From assembly GCF_014174165.1 (NCBI RefSeq), contig NZ_JABEQN010000015.1:55535-119534 (forward strand): DNA of 64,000 nt, written 5' to 3'. This DNA is from Gluconacetobacter dulcium. GTDB lineage: Bacteria; Pseudomonadota; Alphaproteobacteria; Acetobacterales; Acetobacteraceae. Numbering within the stretch: the stretch's first letter is position 1; each line of letters begins with the position of its first letter. The notes beneath the pieces are model-generated. The model saw nothing but the letters and a program-made list of their open reading frames with translations. It was not told the DNA's origin and ran no database searches. Positions 35,811-47,579 of the stretch are shown here, piece by piece. The translations under genes and the position numbers were made by a program.

Positions 35811-36396
35811 CCAGTTTGAGAATGGTACCGTCCGCGTTGGTGCGGCTAGGCAATCGGGATATTGCCATGTGCCAGTCGGCGGCGGCCGAGGTCAACTCAT
35901 CGTCGACATTTCTGCCTTTCAGGAACAGGCAAAAACCATCCGGCGCCAGCAGGCGGCTGCTCCAGTCCAGCAATTGCGGCAGGGCGGCCAGCGCGCGGGC
36001 GGTGACGACCTGCACCGGCGAGATATCGACCTCTTCGATCCGCCGGGCCAGTACGGTGACGCGCGCGCCGGCGGCCCGTGCGGCTTCGCGCAGGAAAGCC
36101 GCCTTGCGTTGGTCGGATTCGATCAGCGTGACGTGGGCATCGGTGGCGATGGCGATGATCAGGCCGGGGAAGCCGCCGCCCGACCCCAGGTCGGCGAGGC
36201 GCACGCCGCCGGGGGGGATCAGCGATGCCAGTTGCAGCGAGTCCGCGATATGGCGGTCCCATAGATGTGGCAGGTCACGCGGCGAGACCAGATTGATGCG
36301 GCTGTTCCAGCGGGTCAGGATCTCGGCGAAGCGGTCCAGGCGCGGGCCGAGGTCGCCCGGCAGGTCGGCGCGGGGTTCGGGTTTCACGTGAAACAT
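35764..36396 (-). CDS. rsmG: 16S rRNA (guanine527-N7)-methyltransferase
   Basis: Methylates G527 of 16S rRNA with S-adenosylmethionine. The SAM site is [20 protein letters not shown], and [27 protein letters not shown] is family-typical. Length 210 aa. The first codons, MFHVKPEP, are encoded by a near-perfect parS palindrome, so coding and segregation signals overlap. The start is shared with the end of mnmG. Confidence 0.96.
   Translation of the reverse strand: MFHVKPEPRADLPGDLGPRLDRFAEILTRWNSRINLVSPRDLPHLWDRHIADSLQLASLIPPGGVRLADLGSGGGFPGLIIAIATDAHVTLIESDQRKAAFLREAARAAGARVTVLARRIEEVDISPVQVVTARALAALPQLLDWSSRLLAPDGFCLFLKGRNVDDELTSAAADWHMAISRLPSRTNADGTILKLGEITRARHSERATGS
36380..36395. promoter_or_regulatory. 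parS: parS site (15/16)
   Basis: Matches the 16-bp parS palindrome TGTTTCACGTGAAACA except for G in place of the first T. It lies in the first codons of rsmG. Confidence 0.85.
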
Positions 36397-38258
36397 CAGG
36401 CGACCTGTTTGATATGGGCGAGTAGCGCCATCAGCGCCGAGGGGGTGACGCCGGGGATGCGCTGGGCGGCGCTGAAGCTGGCGGGCCGGGCGGTGGCCAG
36501 GCGCTCCTGCATCTCGCTGCTCAGGCCGCCGATATGGCGGTAGTCGAGGTCGGGCGGCAGGGTGATGCGGGTTTCGGCCTCCAATTGCCGGATCTCGCGC
36601 GCCTGTCGGACCAGATAGCCGCTATAGCGGGCTTCGGTTTCGACATGGCGGCGGATACGGGGTGCGAGGTCGGCAAACCATGGGGCGACCCGCGCTATCT
36701 GCTCCGGCGTGGCGGCGGTTGCCAGAACGTCCAGCAGCGTGCGCCGGCGTCCGTCGGCCGAGACTGTGATGCCGGCCTGCTGCAATCCGTCGGGCAGGAA
36801 GCTGTCCTGCTCCGCGCGCTGCATCGCGGTGTCGATGGCGGTGCGATCGGCTTCGAACAGGCGCGTGCGCTCGGCCCCCACGCAGCCCCAGCCGATGCCC
36901 AGCCCGGTGAGGCGCAGATCGGCATTGTCCGCCCGCAGGCTGAGCCGGTATTCGGAGCGGGAGGTGAACATCCGATAGGGCTCCGACACGCCCTGGGTGG
37001 TCAGGTCGTCGATCATCACGCCCAGATAGGCGGTGCCGCGATCGAGGGTTACGCCCTGCCCGCCCCCGGCGCGGCGGGCCGCGTTCAGCCCGGCCAGGAG
37101 CCCCTGTGCGCCGGCTTCCTCATAGCCGGTGGTGCCGTTGATCTGGCCGGCCAGGAACAGGCGTGGGAGTGCTGTCAGTTCCAGCGTGGGGCTCAGGGCG
37201 CGTGGATCGACGTAATCATATTCCACCGCGTAGCCGGGCCGCACGATGCGGCAGCGTTCCAGGCCGGGGATGGAATGGATCATCTGCTCCTGAATATCGG
37301 CCGGCAGGCTGGTGGAGATGCCGTTGGGATAGACCAGATCGCCGCCTTCATTGCCCGGCAGGGCTTCGGGTTCGAGGAAGATCTGGTGGCTGTCGCGTTC
37401 GGCGAAGCGCACCACCTTGTCTTCGATCGACGGGCAATAGCGTGGGCCGCGCCCCGCGATCGCACCGCCATAGACGGCCGAGAGGTGCAGGTGCGCGCGG
37501 ATCAGCGCATGGGTCTGCGCCGTGGTGGCGGTGATCCGGCAGGAGAGTTGCGGGTTGTCGAGCGTGCGCGTCAGGCGGCTGAAGGGCTCGGGGTTGGTGT
37601 CGCCCTTGTCTTCCGCCAGGTTGTCCCAGTCGATGGTGGTGCGGTCCAGCCGGGCGGGTGTTCCGGTCTTCAGTCGGCCCATGGGCAGGCCCAGCGCCTG
37701 CAAGCGTTCGCCCAATGCCTGGGCCGGGGCCTCGCCGACCCGGCCGGCCGGGTGGCTTTCATGGCCGATATGGATCACGCCGCGCAGGAAGGTGCCGGCG
37801 GTCAGCACCACAGCGCCGGCCGTGATCTGGCGCCCGTCTTCGCACACCACGCCGGCCACCTGTCCATCGGCATCGACGATCAGGTCCCCTGCCCCGCCTT
37901 CGGCGATATCCAGGTTTTCGGTTTCGGCCAGCAGGTCCTGGATGGCGCGGCGATAGAGCGAGCGGTCGGCCTGTGCGCGCGGGCCGTGGACAGCCGGGCC
38001 CTTGGAGCGGTTCAGCAGTTTGAAATGAATCCCGGCCCGGTCGGCGGCGCGGCCCATCAGTCCGTCCAGTGCGTCGATCTCGCGCACCAGATGGCCCTTG
38101 CCGATGCCGCCGATCGCGGGGTTGCAGGACATGGCGCCGATCGTGTCCCGCCGGTGCGTCAGCAGCAGCGTGCGCGCGCCGCATCGGGCCGATGCCGCCG
38201 CGGCCTCGCACCCCGCATGTCCCCCGCCAATGACGATGACATCGTATTCGCCAGTCAC
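36396..38258 (-). CDS. mnmG: tRNA uridine 5-carboxymethylaminomethyl modification enzyme MnmG
   Basis: The FAD-dependent partner of MnmE for wobble-uridine modification. The Rossmann N terminus is [20 protein letters not shown], and [36 protein letters not shown] and [20 protein letters not shown] are diagnostic. Length 620 aa. It lies between mnmE (14 bp away) and rsmG. Confidence 0.97.
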   Translation of the reverse strand: MTGEYDVIVIGGGHAGCEAAAASARCGARTLLLTHRRDTIGAMSCNPAIGGIGKGHLVREIDALDGLMGRAADRAGIHFKLLNRSKGPAVHGPRAQADRSLYRRAIQDLLAETENLDIAEGGAGDLIVDADGQVAGVVCEDGRQITAGAVVLTAGTFLRGVIHIGHESHPAGRVGEAPAQALGERLQALGLPMGRLKTGTPARLDRTTIDWDNLAEDKGDTNPEPFSRLTRTLDNPQLSCRITATTAQTHALIRAHLHLSAVYGGAIAGRGPRYCPSIEDKVVRFAERDSHQIFLEPEALPGNEGGDLVYPNGISTSLPADIQEQMIHSIPGLERCRIVRPGYAVEYDYVDPRALSPTLELTALPRLFLAGQINGTTGYEEAGAQGLLAGLNAARRAGGGQGVTLDRGTAYLGVMIDDLTTQGVSEPYRMFTSRSEYRLSLRADNADLRLTGLGIGWGCVGAERTRLFEADRTAIDTAMQRAEQDSFLPDGLQQAGITVSADGRRRTLLDVLATAATPEQIARVAPWFADLAPRIRRHVETEARYSGYLVRQAREIRQLEAETRITLPPDLDYRHIGGLSSEMQERLATARPASFSAAQRIPGVTPSALMALLAHIKQVA

Positions 38259-38272
38259 CTTTGTTCGCTCCC

Positions 38273-39595
38273 TTACTTGCCGATGCAGAACTGGCCGAAG
38301 ACGGTATCCAGCAGATCCTCGACTCCGACGGCTCCGGTCAGGCGCCCCAGGGCACGCATGGCCAGCCGCATGTCCTCGCCCCGCATCTCTGGCCAGTGCA
38401 TATCGAGTGCGGCGGCCAGATGGCTAGCGCTTTCTTCGATCGCGGCGCGATGGCGCGCGCGTGTCAGCGGCGGGCCGGCTTGCGCCGCCGTCAATGCACG
38501 GGCGCGGTCGGCCAGGATTTCGGTCAGTTGCGCCAAGCCCGTGCCGTCATGGACGCTGATGGCGATGGCGCCATGGGGGCTTTTCGTCGTGGGGGTCAGG
38601 TCGATCTTGTTGCGGACCAGGATCGCGTTGGCGGGTAGATCGGCGGGGGGCGTGTCGCCGTCGAACATGCCGATCACGCAGTCGGCCTGTTTCACGTGAA
38701 ACAGGGCGCGGCGCACACCTTCGGCTTCGATCTCGTCTTCGGTCTCGCGCAGGCCGGCGGTGTCGATCAGGGTGACGGGGACATCGCCCAGCACGACCCG
38801 GACCTCGATGGCATCGCGGGTGGTGCCGGCGCGGGGCGAGACGATGGCCACGTCGCGGTCGGCCAGTGTGTTCAGCAGGCTGGATTTGCCGACATTGGGC
38901 ACGCCGACGATGGCAAATAGCAGGCCGCGCCGCAGCCGCTCGCCTCGTCCGCCATCGTCCAGGTGGGCGCGCATCTCGTGGGTCAGCGCGCGCAGTTCGT
39001 TCAGCAATGCCTGCTCGATTTCGGGGGGCAGGTCTTCGTCCGGGAAGTCGATCAGGGCTTCCTGATGCGCGAGGGTGGTGCGCAGCCGGGTTGCCCATTC
39101 GTCATACAGGCGGCTTAGCGTACCGTCGGCCTGTTCCAGAGCCTGCCGGCGCTGGGCTTCGGTTTCGGCGTCGATCAGGTCTGCGATGCCTTCGGCCTCA
39201 ATCAGGTCCAGGCGGTCGTTCATGAAGGCGCGACGGGTGAATTCGCCCGGTTCGGCCGGTCGGGCGCCCAGTGCGACCAGTGCGTCGGCCACGGCGGTGA
39301 TGACGGCGGGGCCGGCATGCAGGTGGAGTTCCGCACTGTCCTCGCCGGTATAGCTGTTCGGGCCGGGAAACCACAGCACCAGCGCGCGGTCCAGCAGGAT
39401 GGGCGCGGCGTCGCCGGAGGCATGCCGCAATCCGCTTAGCGTGGCGCGGCGGGGTGTCGGCAGCGTGCCGCACAGATGGCGCAGGATTTCGCCGCATCCC
39501 GCTCCGGTCAGGCGCATGACCGCGATGGCCGCGCGCCCTGCCCCGCTGGCCAGGGCAAAGATCGGCGCATCGGGTTGGGTCCGTTCGGAGGGCAT
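38273..39595 (-). CDS. mnmE: tRNA modification GTPase MnmE
   Basis: A potassium-activated GTPase working with MnmG. The N-terminal folate-binding domain has [14 protein letters not shown] and [20 protein letters not shown]. The inserted G domain has [21 protein letters not shown] and DTAGLRET. The C terminus ends in the catalytic CIGK. ATG 39595 was chosen because AGGA lies nine bases upstream; an ATG at 39616 is an alternative. A perfect parS lies inside the gene, encoding LFHVKQ. Confidence 0.95.
   Translation of the reverse strand: MPSERTQPDAPIFALASGAGRAAIAVMRLTGAGCGEILRHLCGTLPTPRRATLSGLRHASGDAAPILLDRALVLWFPGPNSYTGEDSAELHLHAGPAVITAVADALVALGARPAEPGEFTRRAFMNDRLDLIEAEGIADLIDAETEAQRRQALEQADGTLSRLYDEWATRLRTTLAHQEALIDFPDEDLPPEIEQALLNELRALTHEMRAHLDDGGRGERLRRGLLFAIVGVPNVGKSSLLNTLADRDVAIVSPRAGTTRDAIEVRVVLGDVPVTLIDTAGLRETEDEIEAEGVRRALFHVKQADCVIGMFDGDTPPADLPANAILVRNKIDLTPTTKSPHGAIAISVHDGTGLAQLTEILADRARALTAAQAGPPLTRARHRAAIEESASHLAAALDMHWPEMRGEDMRLAMRALGRLTGAVGVEDLLDTVFGQFCIGK
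38688..38703. promoter_or_regulatory. parS: parS site (perfect 16/16)
   Basis: TGTTTCACGTGAAACA, an exact match to the canonical bacterial parS, inside mnmE and about 4 kb from parB and 10 kb from the putative origin. Confidence 0.95.
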
Positions 39596-39727
39596 CGTGT
39601 CTGTTCCTGTCGTCATCGGGCGTCCGGTCGGTGCTCTTGCATGTCGCAACCTGTGGCGGAAGGGTACAGAATACCAGACAGTCCCGATATGGTGCGGGAT
39701 ACAGGATCAAAAGGGACGACGACCGGT

Positions 39728-40201
39728 ATGCCGCAGCTTTCGATGCACTCTCCCATCGGGGATCTGACCCTGACCGAGGAAGACGGCGCGATCGTCGCCC
39801 TGGATTGGGGCTGGGGGCGCGATCAGGACGAGACGCCGTTACTGCGGCTGGCCTGCGATCGGCTCGACGCCTATTTCGACGGTGCGGCGGATAATTTCGC
39901 CGACCTGCCTTTGGCGCCGTATGGCACGCCGTACCGTCAGGCCGTGTGGCAGGCGCTGCGCGCGATCCCGCCGGGTGAAACCCGCACCTATCGCGACCTC
40001 GCGGAGCAGGTCGGCGGGTCGCCCCGGTCCGTCGGCCAGGCCAATGGAGCCAATCCGATTCCGATCCTGATCCCGTGCCATCGTGTCGTCGCGACCCAGG
40101 GGCTGGGTGGGTATTCGGGCGATGGCGGGGTGACGGACAAGATTTACCTGCTGGAACTGGAGGGAGCCCAGATCCCTGGCGTGGCTCGCCAGGACGCCTG
40201 A
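39728..40201 (+). CDS. ogt: Methylated-DNA-protein-cysteine methyltransferase
   Basis: Suicide repair of O6-alkylguanine. The alkyl-acceptor cysteine is in ILIPCHRVVATQGLGGYSG. The helix-turn-helix region RTYRDLAEQVGGSPRSVGQA and ANPIP are conserved. Length 157 aa. ATG 39728 starts the conserved MPQLSMHSPIGDLTL; the frame extends into the mnmE promoter region. Divergent from mnmE with a 132-bp gap and 35 bp upstream of the quinone oxidoreductase gene. Confidence 0.95.
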   Translation: MPQLSMHSPIGDLTLTEEDGAIVALDWGWGRDQDETPLLRLACDRLDAYFDGAADNFADLPLAPYGTPYRQAVWQALRAIPPGETRTYRDLAEQVGGSPRSVGQANGANPIPILIPCHRVVATQGLGGYSGDGGVTDKIYLLELEGAQIPGVARQDA

Positions 40202-40236
40202 GACGGCCGGACAGAACAGAAGCAAGGAAGCAGGCG

Positions 40237-41208
40237 ATGTATAAGGCAATTCGCATTCACGGCTATGGCGGCCCCGAGGTTCTGCAACTGGAAACGCTGC
40301 CTACGCCGGTTCCCGGCCGGGGGGAGATCCTGATCCGGCAGGAGGCGATTGGCGTCAATTACATCGATATCTATTTCCGCACCGGTCTGTACAAGGTGCC
40401 CGTTTTTCCGGCCATCCTGGGGATGGAGGGGGCTGGTGTCGTCATGGCCGCCGGCGCGGGCGTGACCGATTTTCAACCCGGCGATCGGGTGGCCTATCCC
40501 ACGGCACTGGGCGGTTATGGTGAATGCCGGACCATTGCGGCCGATCGTGTCGTGCCGCTGCCGCCGGATATTCCTTTCGAAGTCGCGGCCGGCTGCATGT
40601 TGCGGGGCCTGACCGTGCATATGCTGTTGCGCGGGGTTCGGGCCGTCAGTGCCGGCGAGACGATTCTGGTTCACGCGGCGGCCGGGGGCGTGGGTCTGCT
40701 GTTGTGCCAGTGGGCGCGGCATCTCGGGGTGCGGGTGATCGGCGTGGTGTCGACCGAGGAAAAAGGGGAGTTGGCGCGGCAGAACGGTGCCGCGGATATT
40801 CTGGTCGGGCACGATAATCTGGCGGCGCGGGTGCGCAAGCTGACCGACGGTGCCATGGTGCCGGTGGTTTATGACAGCGTGGGCAAGGATACGTTCGTTG
40901 CCAGTCTCGATTGCCTGGCGCCGCGCGGGTTGATGGTCAGCTACGGGAACGCATCGGGCGAGGTTACGGGGGTTTCGGTCGGCATGCTGGCGACGCGCGG
41001 CAGCCTGTATCTGACGCGGCCGGGGCTGACGACCTATTTCGCGCAGCGCCCGGCATTGTTGGCCGGGGCCAGGGATTTGTTCGATCTGATCATGCAGGGG
41101 GTGCTGTCGGTGCGGATCGGTCAGCGTTTTGCCCTGGCCGATGCGGGGGCGGCGCAGGCGGCGCTGGAGTCCCGGACGACGATCGGGAGTACGATCCTGT
41201 TGCCTTGA
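40237..41208 (+). CDS. qor: NADPH:quinone oxidoreductase (zinc-less MDR family)
   Basis: Reduces quinones with NADPH. It is a medium-chain reductase without zinc ligands (323 aa). The N-terminal GroES-like part has IGVNYIDIYFRTGLYKVPVF and ILGMEGAGVVMAAG; the Rossmann motif is VHAAAGGVGLLLCQWA. ATG 40237 is preceded by AAGGAAG. Eleven bases after its stop begins a family I repeat. Confidence 0.93.
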   Translation: MYKAIRIHGYGGPEVLQLETLPTPVPGRGEILIRQEAIGVNYIDIYFRTGLYKVPVFPAILGMEGAGVVMAAGAGVTDFQPGDRVAYPTALGGYGECRTIAADRVVPLPPDIPFEVAAGCMLRGLTVHMLLRGVRAVSAGETILVHAAAGGVGLLLCQWARHLGVRVIGVVSTEEKGELARQNGAADILVGHDNLAARVRKLTDGAMVPVVYDSVGKDTFVASLDCLAPRGLMVSYGNASGEVTGVSVGMLATRGSLYLTRPGLTTYFAQRPALLAGARDLFDLIMQGVLSVRIGQRFALADAGAAQAALESRTTIGSTILLP

Positions 41209-41218
41209 GGAGGAGGGC

Positions 41219-41348
41219 CTTCTTTTTCTGAAGAAAAAGAAGCAAAAAGACTTTTATTCGTTTTGGGTCGGTATGGTGGATTGGCCTTTGTTTCAGGACG
41301 CAATCTGAATGTTCAAAAGTTTTTTGGTTCTTTTTTTCAAAAAAGAAC
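41219..41348 (-). repeat. Family I three-hairpin intergenic repeat, copy e
   Basis: B-to-A orientation with intact end hairpins (41219-41242 and 41327-41348) but a strongly diverged centre. It lies between the convergent qor and rho genes. Confidence 0.88.
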
Positions 41349-41410
41349 GGAAGAGCGTTCACGCATGAAAAAAGAGGGACCGGATTGCTCCGGCCCCTGC
41401 TTTCCTGTCT

Positions 41411-42721
41411 TCAGGTATTCATCGCGTCGAAGAAATCCCTGTTGGTCTTGCTGTATTTCAGCTTGTCCAGCAGGAAGTCCATCGCGTCCATGGTGCCCAT
41501 CGGCGCCAGGATGCGGCGCAGGACCCACATTTTCGACAGTTCCGAGCGTTCGACCAGCAATTCTTCCTTGCGGGTGCCGCTCTTGGTGATGTCGATGGCG
41601 GGGAAGGTGCGCTTGTCGGCGAGCTTGCGGTCGAGGATGAGTTCCGAGTTGCCGGTGCCCTTGAATTCCTCGAAGATCACCTCGTCCATGCGGCTGCCGG
41701 TATCGATCAGCGCGGTGGCGATGATGGTCAGCGAGCCGCCTTCCTCGATATTGCGCGCCGCGCCGAAGAAGCGCTTGGGGCGTTGCAGGGCGTTGGCGTC
41801 CACACCGCCGGTCAGCACCTTGCCCGATGACGGGACGACGGTGTTGTAGGCGCGCGCCAGACGGGTGATGGAATCCAGCAGGATGACCACGTCGCGTTTG
41901 TGCTCGACCAGCCGCTTCGCCTTCTCCAGCACCATTTCCGTCACCTGGACGTGCCGGGTCGCGGGTTCGTCGAAGGTCGAGGACACGACCTCGCCGCGCA
42001 CCGACCGCGCCATGTCGGTCACTTCCTCGGGCCGCTCGTCGATCAGCAGCACGATCAGGAAGACTTCCGGATGGTTGGCGGAAATGGACGAGGCGATGCT
42101 TTGCAGCATCACGGTCTTGCCGGTGCGCGGCGGGGCGACGATCAGGGCGCGCTGGCCCATGCCGATCGGCGAGACCAGGTCGATCACACGCGGGGTGAAA
42201 TCCTTGGTCTGCCCCTTGCTGCCTTTGCCGCCCTTGCCGGGCTTCTCGATCTCGCCGCCCACCGCGTCGCTCTCGACTTCCATCTTCAGCCGGCGCTCGG
42301 GGTAGAGCGGCGTCAGATTGTCGAAATTGATACGGTGACGGACCGCCTCGGGCGGCTCGAAATTGATGGTGTTGACCTTCAGCAGCGCGAAATAGCGTTC
42401 ACCATCGCGTGGGGCGCGGATCTGCCCTTCGACCGTGTCGCCCGTCCGCAGGCCGAAGCGCCGCACCTGGCTGGGAGAGATATAGATGTCGTCCGGACCG
42501 GGCAGATAGTTCGCCTCGGGCGAGCGCAGGAAACCGAACCCGTCGGGCAGGATTTCCAGCGTTCCCTCGCCATGGATGGCCTGGTCGTTGTCGGCGAGGG
42601 TCTTGAGGATAGCGAACATCATGTCCTGCTTGCGCAGGGATGATGCGTTCTCGATCTGCAGGCTTTCGGCGTACGCCAGAAGGTCCGCAGGAGTTTTGGC
42701 CTTGAGTTCGGCGAGATGCAT
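41411..42721 (-). CDS. rho: Transcription termination factor Rho
   Basis: A hexameric RNA helicase for termination. The N-terminal RNA-binding domain includes [20 protein letters not shown] and [19 protein letters not shown]. The ATPase has [16 protein letters not shown] and [13 protein letters not shown], and [20 protein letters not shown] is conserved. A Lys/Gly-rich insertion (about residues 155-175) separates the domains. Length 436 aa. It is near hemE-hemJ in many alphaproteobacteria; here the origin region and par genes lie between. Confidence 0.98.
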   Translation of the reverse strand: MHLAELKAKTPADLLAYAESLQIENASSLRKQDMMFAILKTLADNDQAIHGEGTLEILPDGFGFLRSPEANYLPGPDDIYISPSQVRRFGLRTGDTVEGQIRAPRDGERYFALLKVNTINFEPPEAVRHRINFDNLTPLYPERRLKMEVESDAVGGEIEKPGKGGKGSKGQTKDFTPRVIDLVSPIGMGQRALIVAPPRTGKTVMLQSIASSISANHPEVFLIVLLIDERPEEVTDMARSVRGEVVSSTFDEPATRHVQVTEMVLEKAKRLVEHKRDVVILLDSITRLARAYNTVVPSSGKVLTGGVDANALQRPKRFFGAARNIEEGGSLTIIATALIDTGSRMDEVIFEEFKGTGNSELILDRKLADKRTFPAIDITKSGTRKEELLVERSELSKMWVLRRILAPMGTMDAMDFLLDKLKYSKTNRDFFDAMNT

Positions 42722-42949
42722 TCAGGTTGCCTTGAATGGGCAGGTCATAGAAGGGGGGGAAACGATCGGCCTGGATATCAGCGCATCGGTGCGCCTGCCA
42801 GAAAAACCCGGACAAACCGGAAAACGGCCAACAACGTTCCATGCGGAGGGAGCAACCGGCGAACGAAAGTTTACCGGAGACGCCGACATGGTAAGAGAAT
42901 TTCAGGCAACGGTCAAGACACTGACGGTGCTGCTGTGCAAATGGCGCTT

Positions 42950-43924
42950 TCAGCGCCCCCGCGCCAGCCAGCCCCGGTGCCAGAACCACAACAGCGGAAC
43001 GACGATCGACGCAGCCATCAGCGCCAGCGAATACCAGTAGCCGTATTTCCAGCTCAGTTCCGGAATATCGTGGAAATTCATGCCGTAGATGCCGGCGACC
43101 AGCGTGGGCGCGACCCCGATGAAGCTGACCACGGTCAGGATCTTCATGCCGTTATTCTGCTCGATGCTGATGAAGCCGAGTGTGGCATCGAGCAGGAACT
43201 GGACCTTGTTGGAGATCTGCGACACGAAATCGTTCAGCGACACGATATCGCGCGCGACCGTGCTCATCCGGTCGCGCAGCTTTTCGGACAGGTCGTGCTT
43301 CTTGTTCTCGCTCACGAAGATTGCGATCCGTTCCATGCCCAGCAGGCTGTCACGAACCGAGGAGGCCAGGTCGCCCGATCGGCCCACCCGGCGCAGCAGC
43401 GTGCGCAGCATCTGGTCGGCCCGGCCGGCCTGGCGCGGCTGGTCGGCCTGGAACACGTCGCGCGACAGCGTATCCAGCGACTGGCCCAGATGTTCGAGGA
43501 TATCGGCCATGCGATCGACCACCGCTTCCAGCAGCAGGACCGAGACCTCGTCGCCGCTGTAGCTTTCCTTGCTGCCGGCGATCTGCTTCGCGATCAGGTC
43601 GAACGAGGAAAATTCGGTGAAGCGGATCGTCAGCAGCCTGTCGCGCATCAGCACGAAGCCGACCGGCGAGACGAAGAAATCGTCCTGCACGCGCCGGACC
43701 AGAGGCGTTGAGAGGTAAACGGCGTCATCTTCCATGAATAGGCGGGAGGAACTCTCGATTTCCTCCAGGTCGGCGCGGGTCGGGATGCGCTGGCCGGTAA
43801 TCCTGGCTGCCTGGGCCTGTTCATCCGGCGTGGGGTCCAGCAGATCCAGCCAGGCGATGCCGGTGGCATCGGCATCGGTAACGATCGGCCGAGGCGGCTG
43901 ACCGGGACAATGGGCAACAAACAT
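42950..43924 (-). CDS. corA: CorA-family magnesium transporter
   Basis: A pentameric Mg2+/Co2+ channel (324 aa). A large cytoplasmic N domain precedes two C-terminal membrane helices (ILTVVSFIGVAPTLVAGIYG and SLALMAASIVVPLLWFW) joined by the signature YGMNF. No Mg riboswitch is visible upstream. A GGCGCT/AGCGCC hairpin spans its stop codon and may act as a weak terminator. Confidence 0.95.
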   Translation of the reverse strand: MFVAHCPGQPPRPIVTDADATGIAWLDLLDPTPDEQAQAARITGQRIPTRADLEEIESSSRLFMEDDAVYLSTPLVRRVQDDFFVSPVGFVLMRDRLLTIRFTEFSSFDLIAKQIAGSKESYSGDEVSVLLLEAVVDRMADILEHLGQSLDTLSRDVFQADQPRQAGRADQMLRTLLRRVGRSGDLASSVRDSLLGMERIAIFVSENKKHDLSEKLRDRMSTVARDIVSLNDFVSQISNKVQFLLDATLGFISIEQNNGMKILTVVSFIGVAPTLVAGIYGMNFHDIPELSWKYGYWYSLALMAASIVVPLLWFWHRGWLARGR

Positions 43925-44096
43925 GGATGCTGTCTTTCTCCGCTTCCCCGCCTTATTCCCCGTATCGGTGGACCCACGGCGTGTGTCAAATCACCCCGGC
44001 CTCTCTATCTGGGCGTGACGAGACGAGGCTGGTAATTTTCCGTCATGCGGTCCAGAACACCCGATATCCTGCATCTAATCGGGTCCGGAGAACGAC

Positions 44097-45346
<1,250 letters not shown>

Positions 45347-45350
<4 letters not shown>

Positions 45351-46168
45351 GCCGCATCGCCCGCCGCTTCGCGGCCCTGAAGGCGCAGGGACGTGGCGCC
45401 CTGATCCCCTATTTGCAGGCCTGCGATCCGGATTACGATACCTCGCTCGCATTGCTGCGCGCCATGCCGGGGGCTGGTGCCGACCTGATCGAGGTCGGTG
45501 TGCCGTTCAGCGACCCCAGTGCCGATGGTCCGACCATCCAGTTGGCGGCGCGCCGGGGGTTGAAGGCGGGTGCCAGCATGGTGCGCGTGCTGGAGATGGT
45601 CGCCCGGTTTCGCGAGGACGATGCCGATACGCCGATCATCCTGATGGGCTATCTGAACCCGATCGAAGCCTATGGCCATGCTCGTTTCTGTGCCGATGCG
45701 GCCCGCGTGGGCGTGGACGGGCTGATCGTCGTCGACATGCCGCCCGAGGAAGCCGATCTGCTGGACGGGCCGGCGTGGGCGGCCGGGCTGGATATCATTC
45801 GCCTCGTGGCGCCGACCACCGATGATGCGCGCCTGCCCATGGTGTGCGGCAGTGCCTCGGGCTTCATCTATTATGTCAGCATCACGGGGGTGACGGGTAC
45901 GCGCACCGCCAGCAGCGACGAACTGGCGGCCGCCCTGCCGCGCCTGCGCGCCGCGACCGATCTGCCGGTGGCCATCGGCTTTGGCATCCGCTCGCCCGAG
46001 CAGGCCGCCGCTGCCGTTCGTGCCGCCGATGCCGCCGTGGTGGCCTCGGCGCTGATCGCCACGCTGGAAGACTCGCTGGACGAAGAAGGCCGCGCGACAC
46101 CCGACACCCTGCCGCGTGTGCTGGCGCAACTCTCGGACCTCGCAAAGGCCGTCCGTTCGGCGCGCTGA
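45347..46168 (+). CDS. trpA: Tryptophan synthase alpha subunit
   Basis: Cleaves indole-glycerol phosphate to indole. A TIM barrel (273 aa) with the catalytic Glu and Asp in [48 protein letters not shown] and [17 protein letters not shown] start overlapping the trpB stop, hence coupled translation. Family II repeat and a methyltransferase relic follow before accD. Confidence 0.98.
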
Positions 46169-46177
46169 TAAGAAATC

Positions 46178-46226
46178 GGTTTCCAAAGGCCGCCGGCCTT
46201 TGGCGGGGTTCGGGGCAGCGCCTCGA
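46178..46226 (+). repeat. Family II palindromic repeat, copy 1
   Basis: Contains a 21-bp palindrome with arms CCAAAGGCC/GGCCTTTGG (46183-46203) followed by GGGGTTCGGGGCAGCGCC. The same unit occurs near 61.5 kb. Confidence 0.8.
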
Positions 46227-46573
46227 CCCAACCCTACGCCGCCCAGCATTACGGCACCCGCGCACCCGATTACGTGACCAGTGCCGTGCATGCCGAGGGT
46301 GCCGACCTTGAGGCAATCGAAAGACAGGTCGCGGGCAAGGGGTTGCGCGAGGCGCGGCGTGTGCTGGCTCCGTTGGGCTGCGCGTTGTTCATCGACGTGA
46401 CGGCACCTCTGTCCGCGCTGGCTGATAGCTGGCTACAGACGCTGGAACTGCTGCGGGACGTATCGCATGTGCGCGATTGTGCGGTGGCGGAATGGATGTC
46501 CTTGCTGGGCGGGGTAGAGGAAGACGGCAGCTTCACGCTGGATGTCGCGCGCTTTCTGGCGGTACCGGCCTGA
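46226..46573 (+). pseudogene. Remnant of a SAM-dependent methyltransferase (YafE/UbiE-like) with internal deletion
   Basis: One frame reads QPYAAQHYGTRAPDYVTSAV then HAEGADLEAIE, the usual N terminus of YafE/YcgJ-type class I methyltransferases. It then jumps after about 15 residues to LREARRVLAPLGCALFID and WLQTLELLRDVSHVRDCAV, their C-terminal region. The roughly 100 residues between, including the SAM motif DLGCGxG, are missing, and the C-terminal end is altered. No start codon precedes the conserved N terminus except the GTG at 46274. A family II repeat abuts its 5' end. It cannot bind SAM and is probably a decaying gene inside the trp-accD-folC operon. Confidence 0.75.
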
Positions 46574-46695
46574 ATTCTCCGGGCTTTGCGCTTGCCCGGC
46601 GGCATTGAGAGAACCATCTGGCCTTTCTGGTACCCTGCTTGTAAGAAGGCGGGTTTCTGGTCGCCGCTGTGCGCCGTGTGTGATGGAGTGATGTG

Positions 46696-47571
46696 ATGAG
46701 CTGGCTGACCGATTACGTCCGCCCCAAGATCCGCGGTCTGCTCAAGCGCGAGGTGCCGGACAATCTGTGGACCAACTGTGAATCGTGCAGCCAGATGATT
46801 CTGGTGAAGGATCTGCATAAAAATCTGAATGTCTGTCCGCATTGCGGTCATCACATGCGCGCGACGGTGGGCGAGCGTTTTGCCTGGACGTTCGATGAGG
46901 GGGCCTGCACGCGGATCGACCTGCCCAAGGTTGCGGTCGATCCGCTCTCGTTCCGCGACCGCAAGCGCTATACCGACCGGCTGAAGGACGAGCGCGCGAA
47001 ATCGCAGCTTGATGAATCCATGGCGGTGGCCCACGGCAAGATCGGCGGGCACGACGCGGTGGTGGCCGTGATGGCGTTCGAATTCATCGCCGGTACGATG
47101 GGGGCTGCGCTGGGCGAAGGCTTCGTGGCGGCGGCGCGGCTGGCGATCCTACAGAAGGCGCCGCTGATCGTCTTTACCGCTTCGGGCGGTGCGCGCATGC
47201 AGGAAGGCATGATCAGCCTGATGCAGATGCCCCGCACCACGGTGGCGGTGCAGATGCTGCGCGATGCCGGACTGCCCTATATCGTCGTGCTGACCAACCC
47301 CACCACCGGCGGCGTTACGGCCTCGTTCGCCATGCTGGGCGATGTGCAGATCAGCGAGCCGAACGCCCTGATCGGGTTTGCCGGCCCGCGTGTGATCGAG
47401 GATACGGTGCGCGAGAAACTGCCCGAGGGCTTCCAGCGCGCGGAATATCTGCTGGATCATGGCATGATCGACATGGTGACCAAGCGTGCCGACCTGCCGG
47501 CCATGCTGGGCCGCCTGATCGGCCTGTTGAACCATCAGCAGGTCGCGGCGCCGCTCCGCCCGGCAGCCTGA
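46696..47571 (+). CDS. accD: Acetyl-CoA carboxylase carboxyltransferase subunit beta
   Basis: Half of the carboxyltransferase that makes malonyl-CoA. The zinc ribbon is CESC...CPHC (about residues 28-52), and ASGGARMQEGMISLMQM, TGGVTASFAMLGD and EPNALIGFAGPRVIEDTVRE are typical. Length 291 aa. ATG 46696 follows GGAGTG; an adjacent GTG is possible. Placement after trpBA and before folC is a common alphaproteobacterial operon. Confidence 0.98.
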   Translation: MSWLTDYVRPKIRGLLKREVPDNLWTNCESCSQMILVKDLHKNLNVCPHCGHHMRATVGERFAWTFDEGACTRIDLPKVAVDPLSFRDRKRYTDRLKDERAKSQLDESMAVAHGKIGGHDAVVAVMAFEFIAGTMGAALGEGFVAAARLAILQKAPLIVFTASGGARMQEGMISLMQMPRTTVAVQMLRDAGLPYIVVLTNPTTGGVTASFAMLGDVQISEPNALIGFAGPRVIEDTVREKLPEGFQRAEYLLDHGMIDMVTKRADLPAMLGRLIGLLNHQQVAAPLRPAA

Positions 47572-47579
47572 CCGCGCCG

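Noticed and set aside
41090..41362. Small ORFs with runs of Phe/Lys ([14 protein letters not shown]) near the repeats
   Set aside because: They are translations of the family I hairpins and occur at every copy; the repeat explains them.
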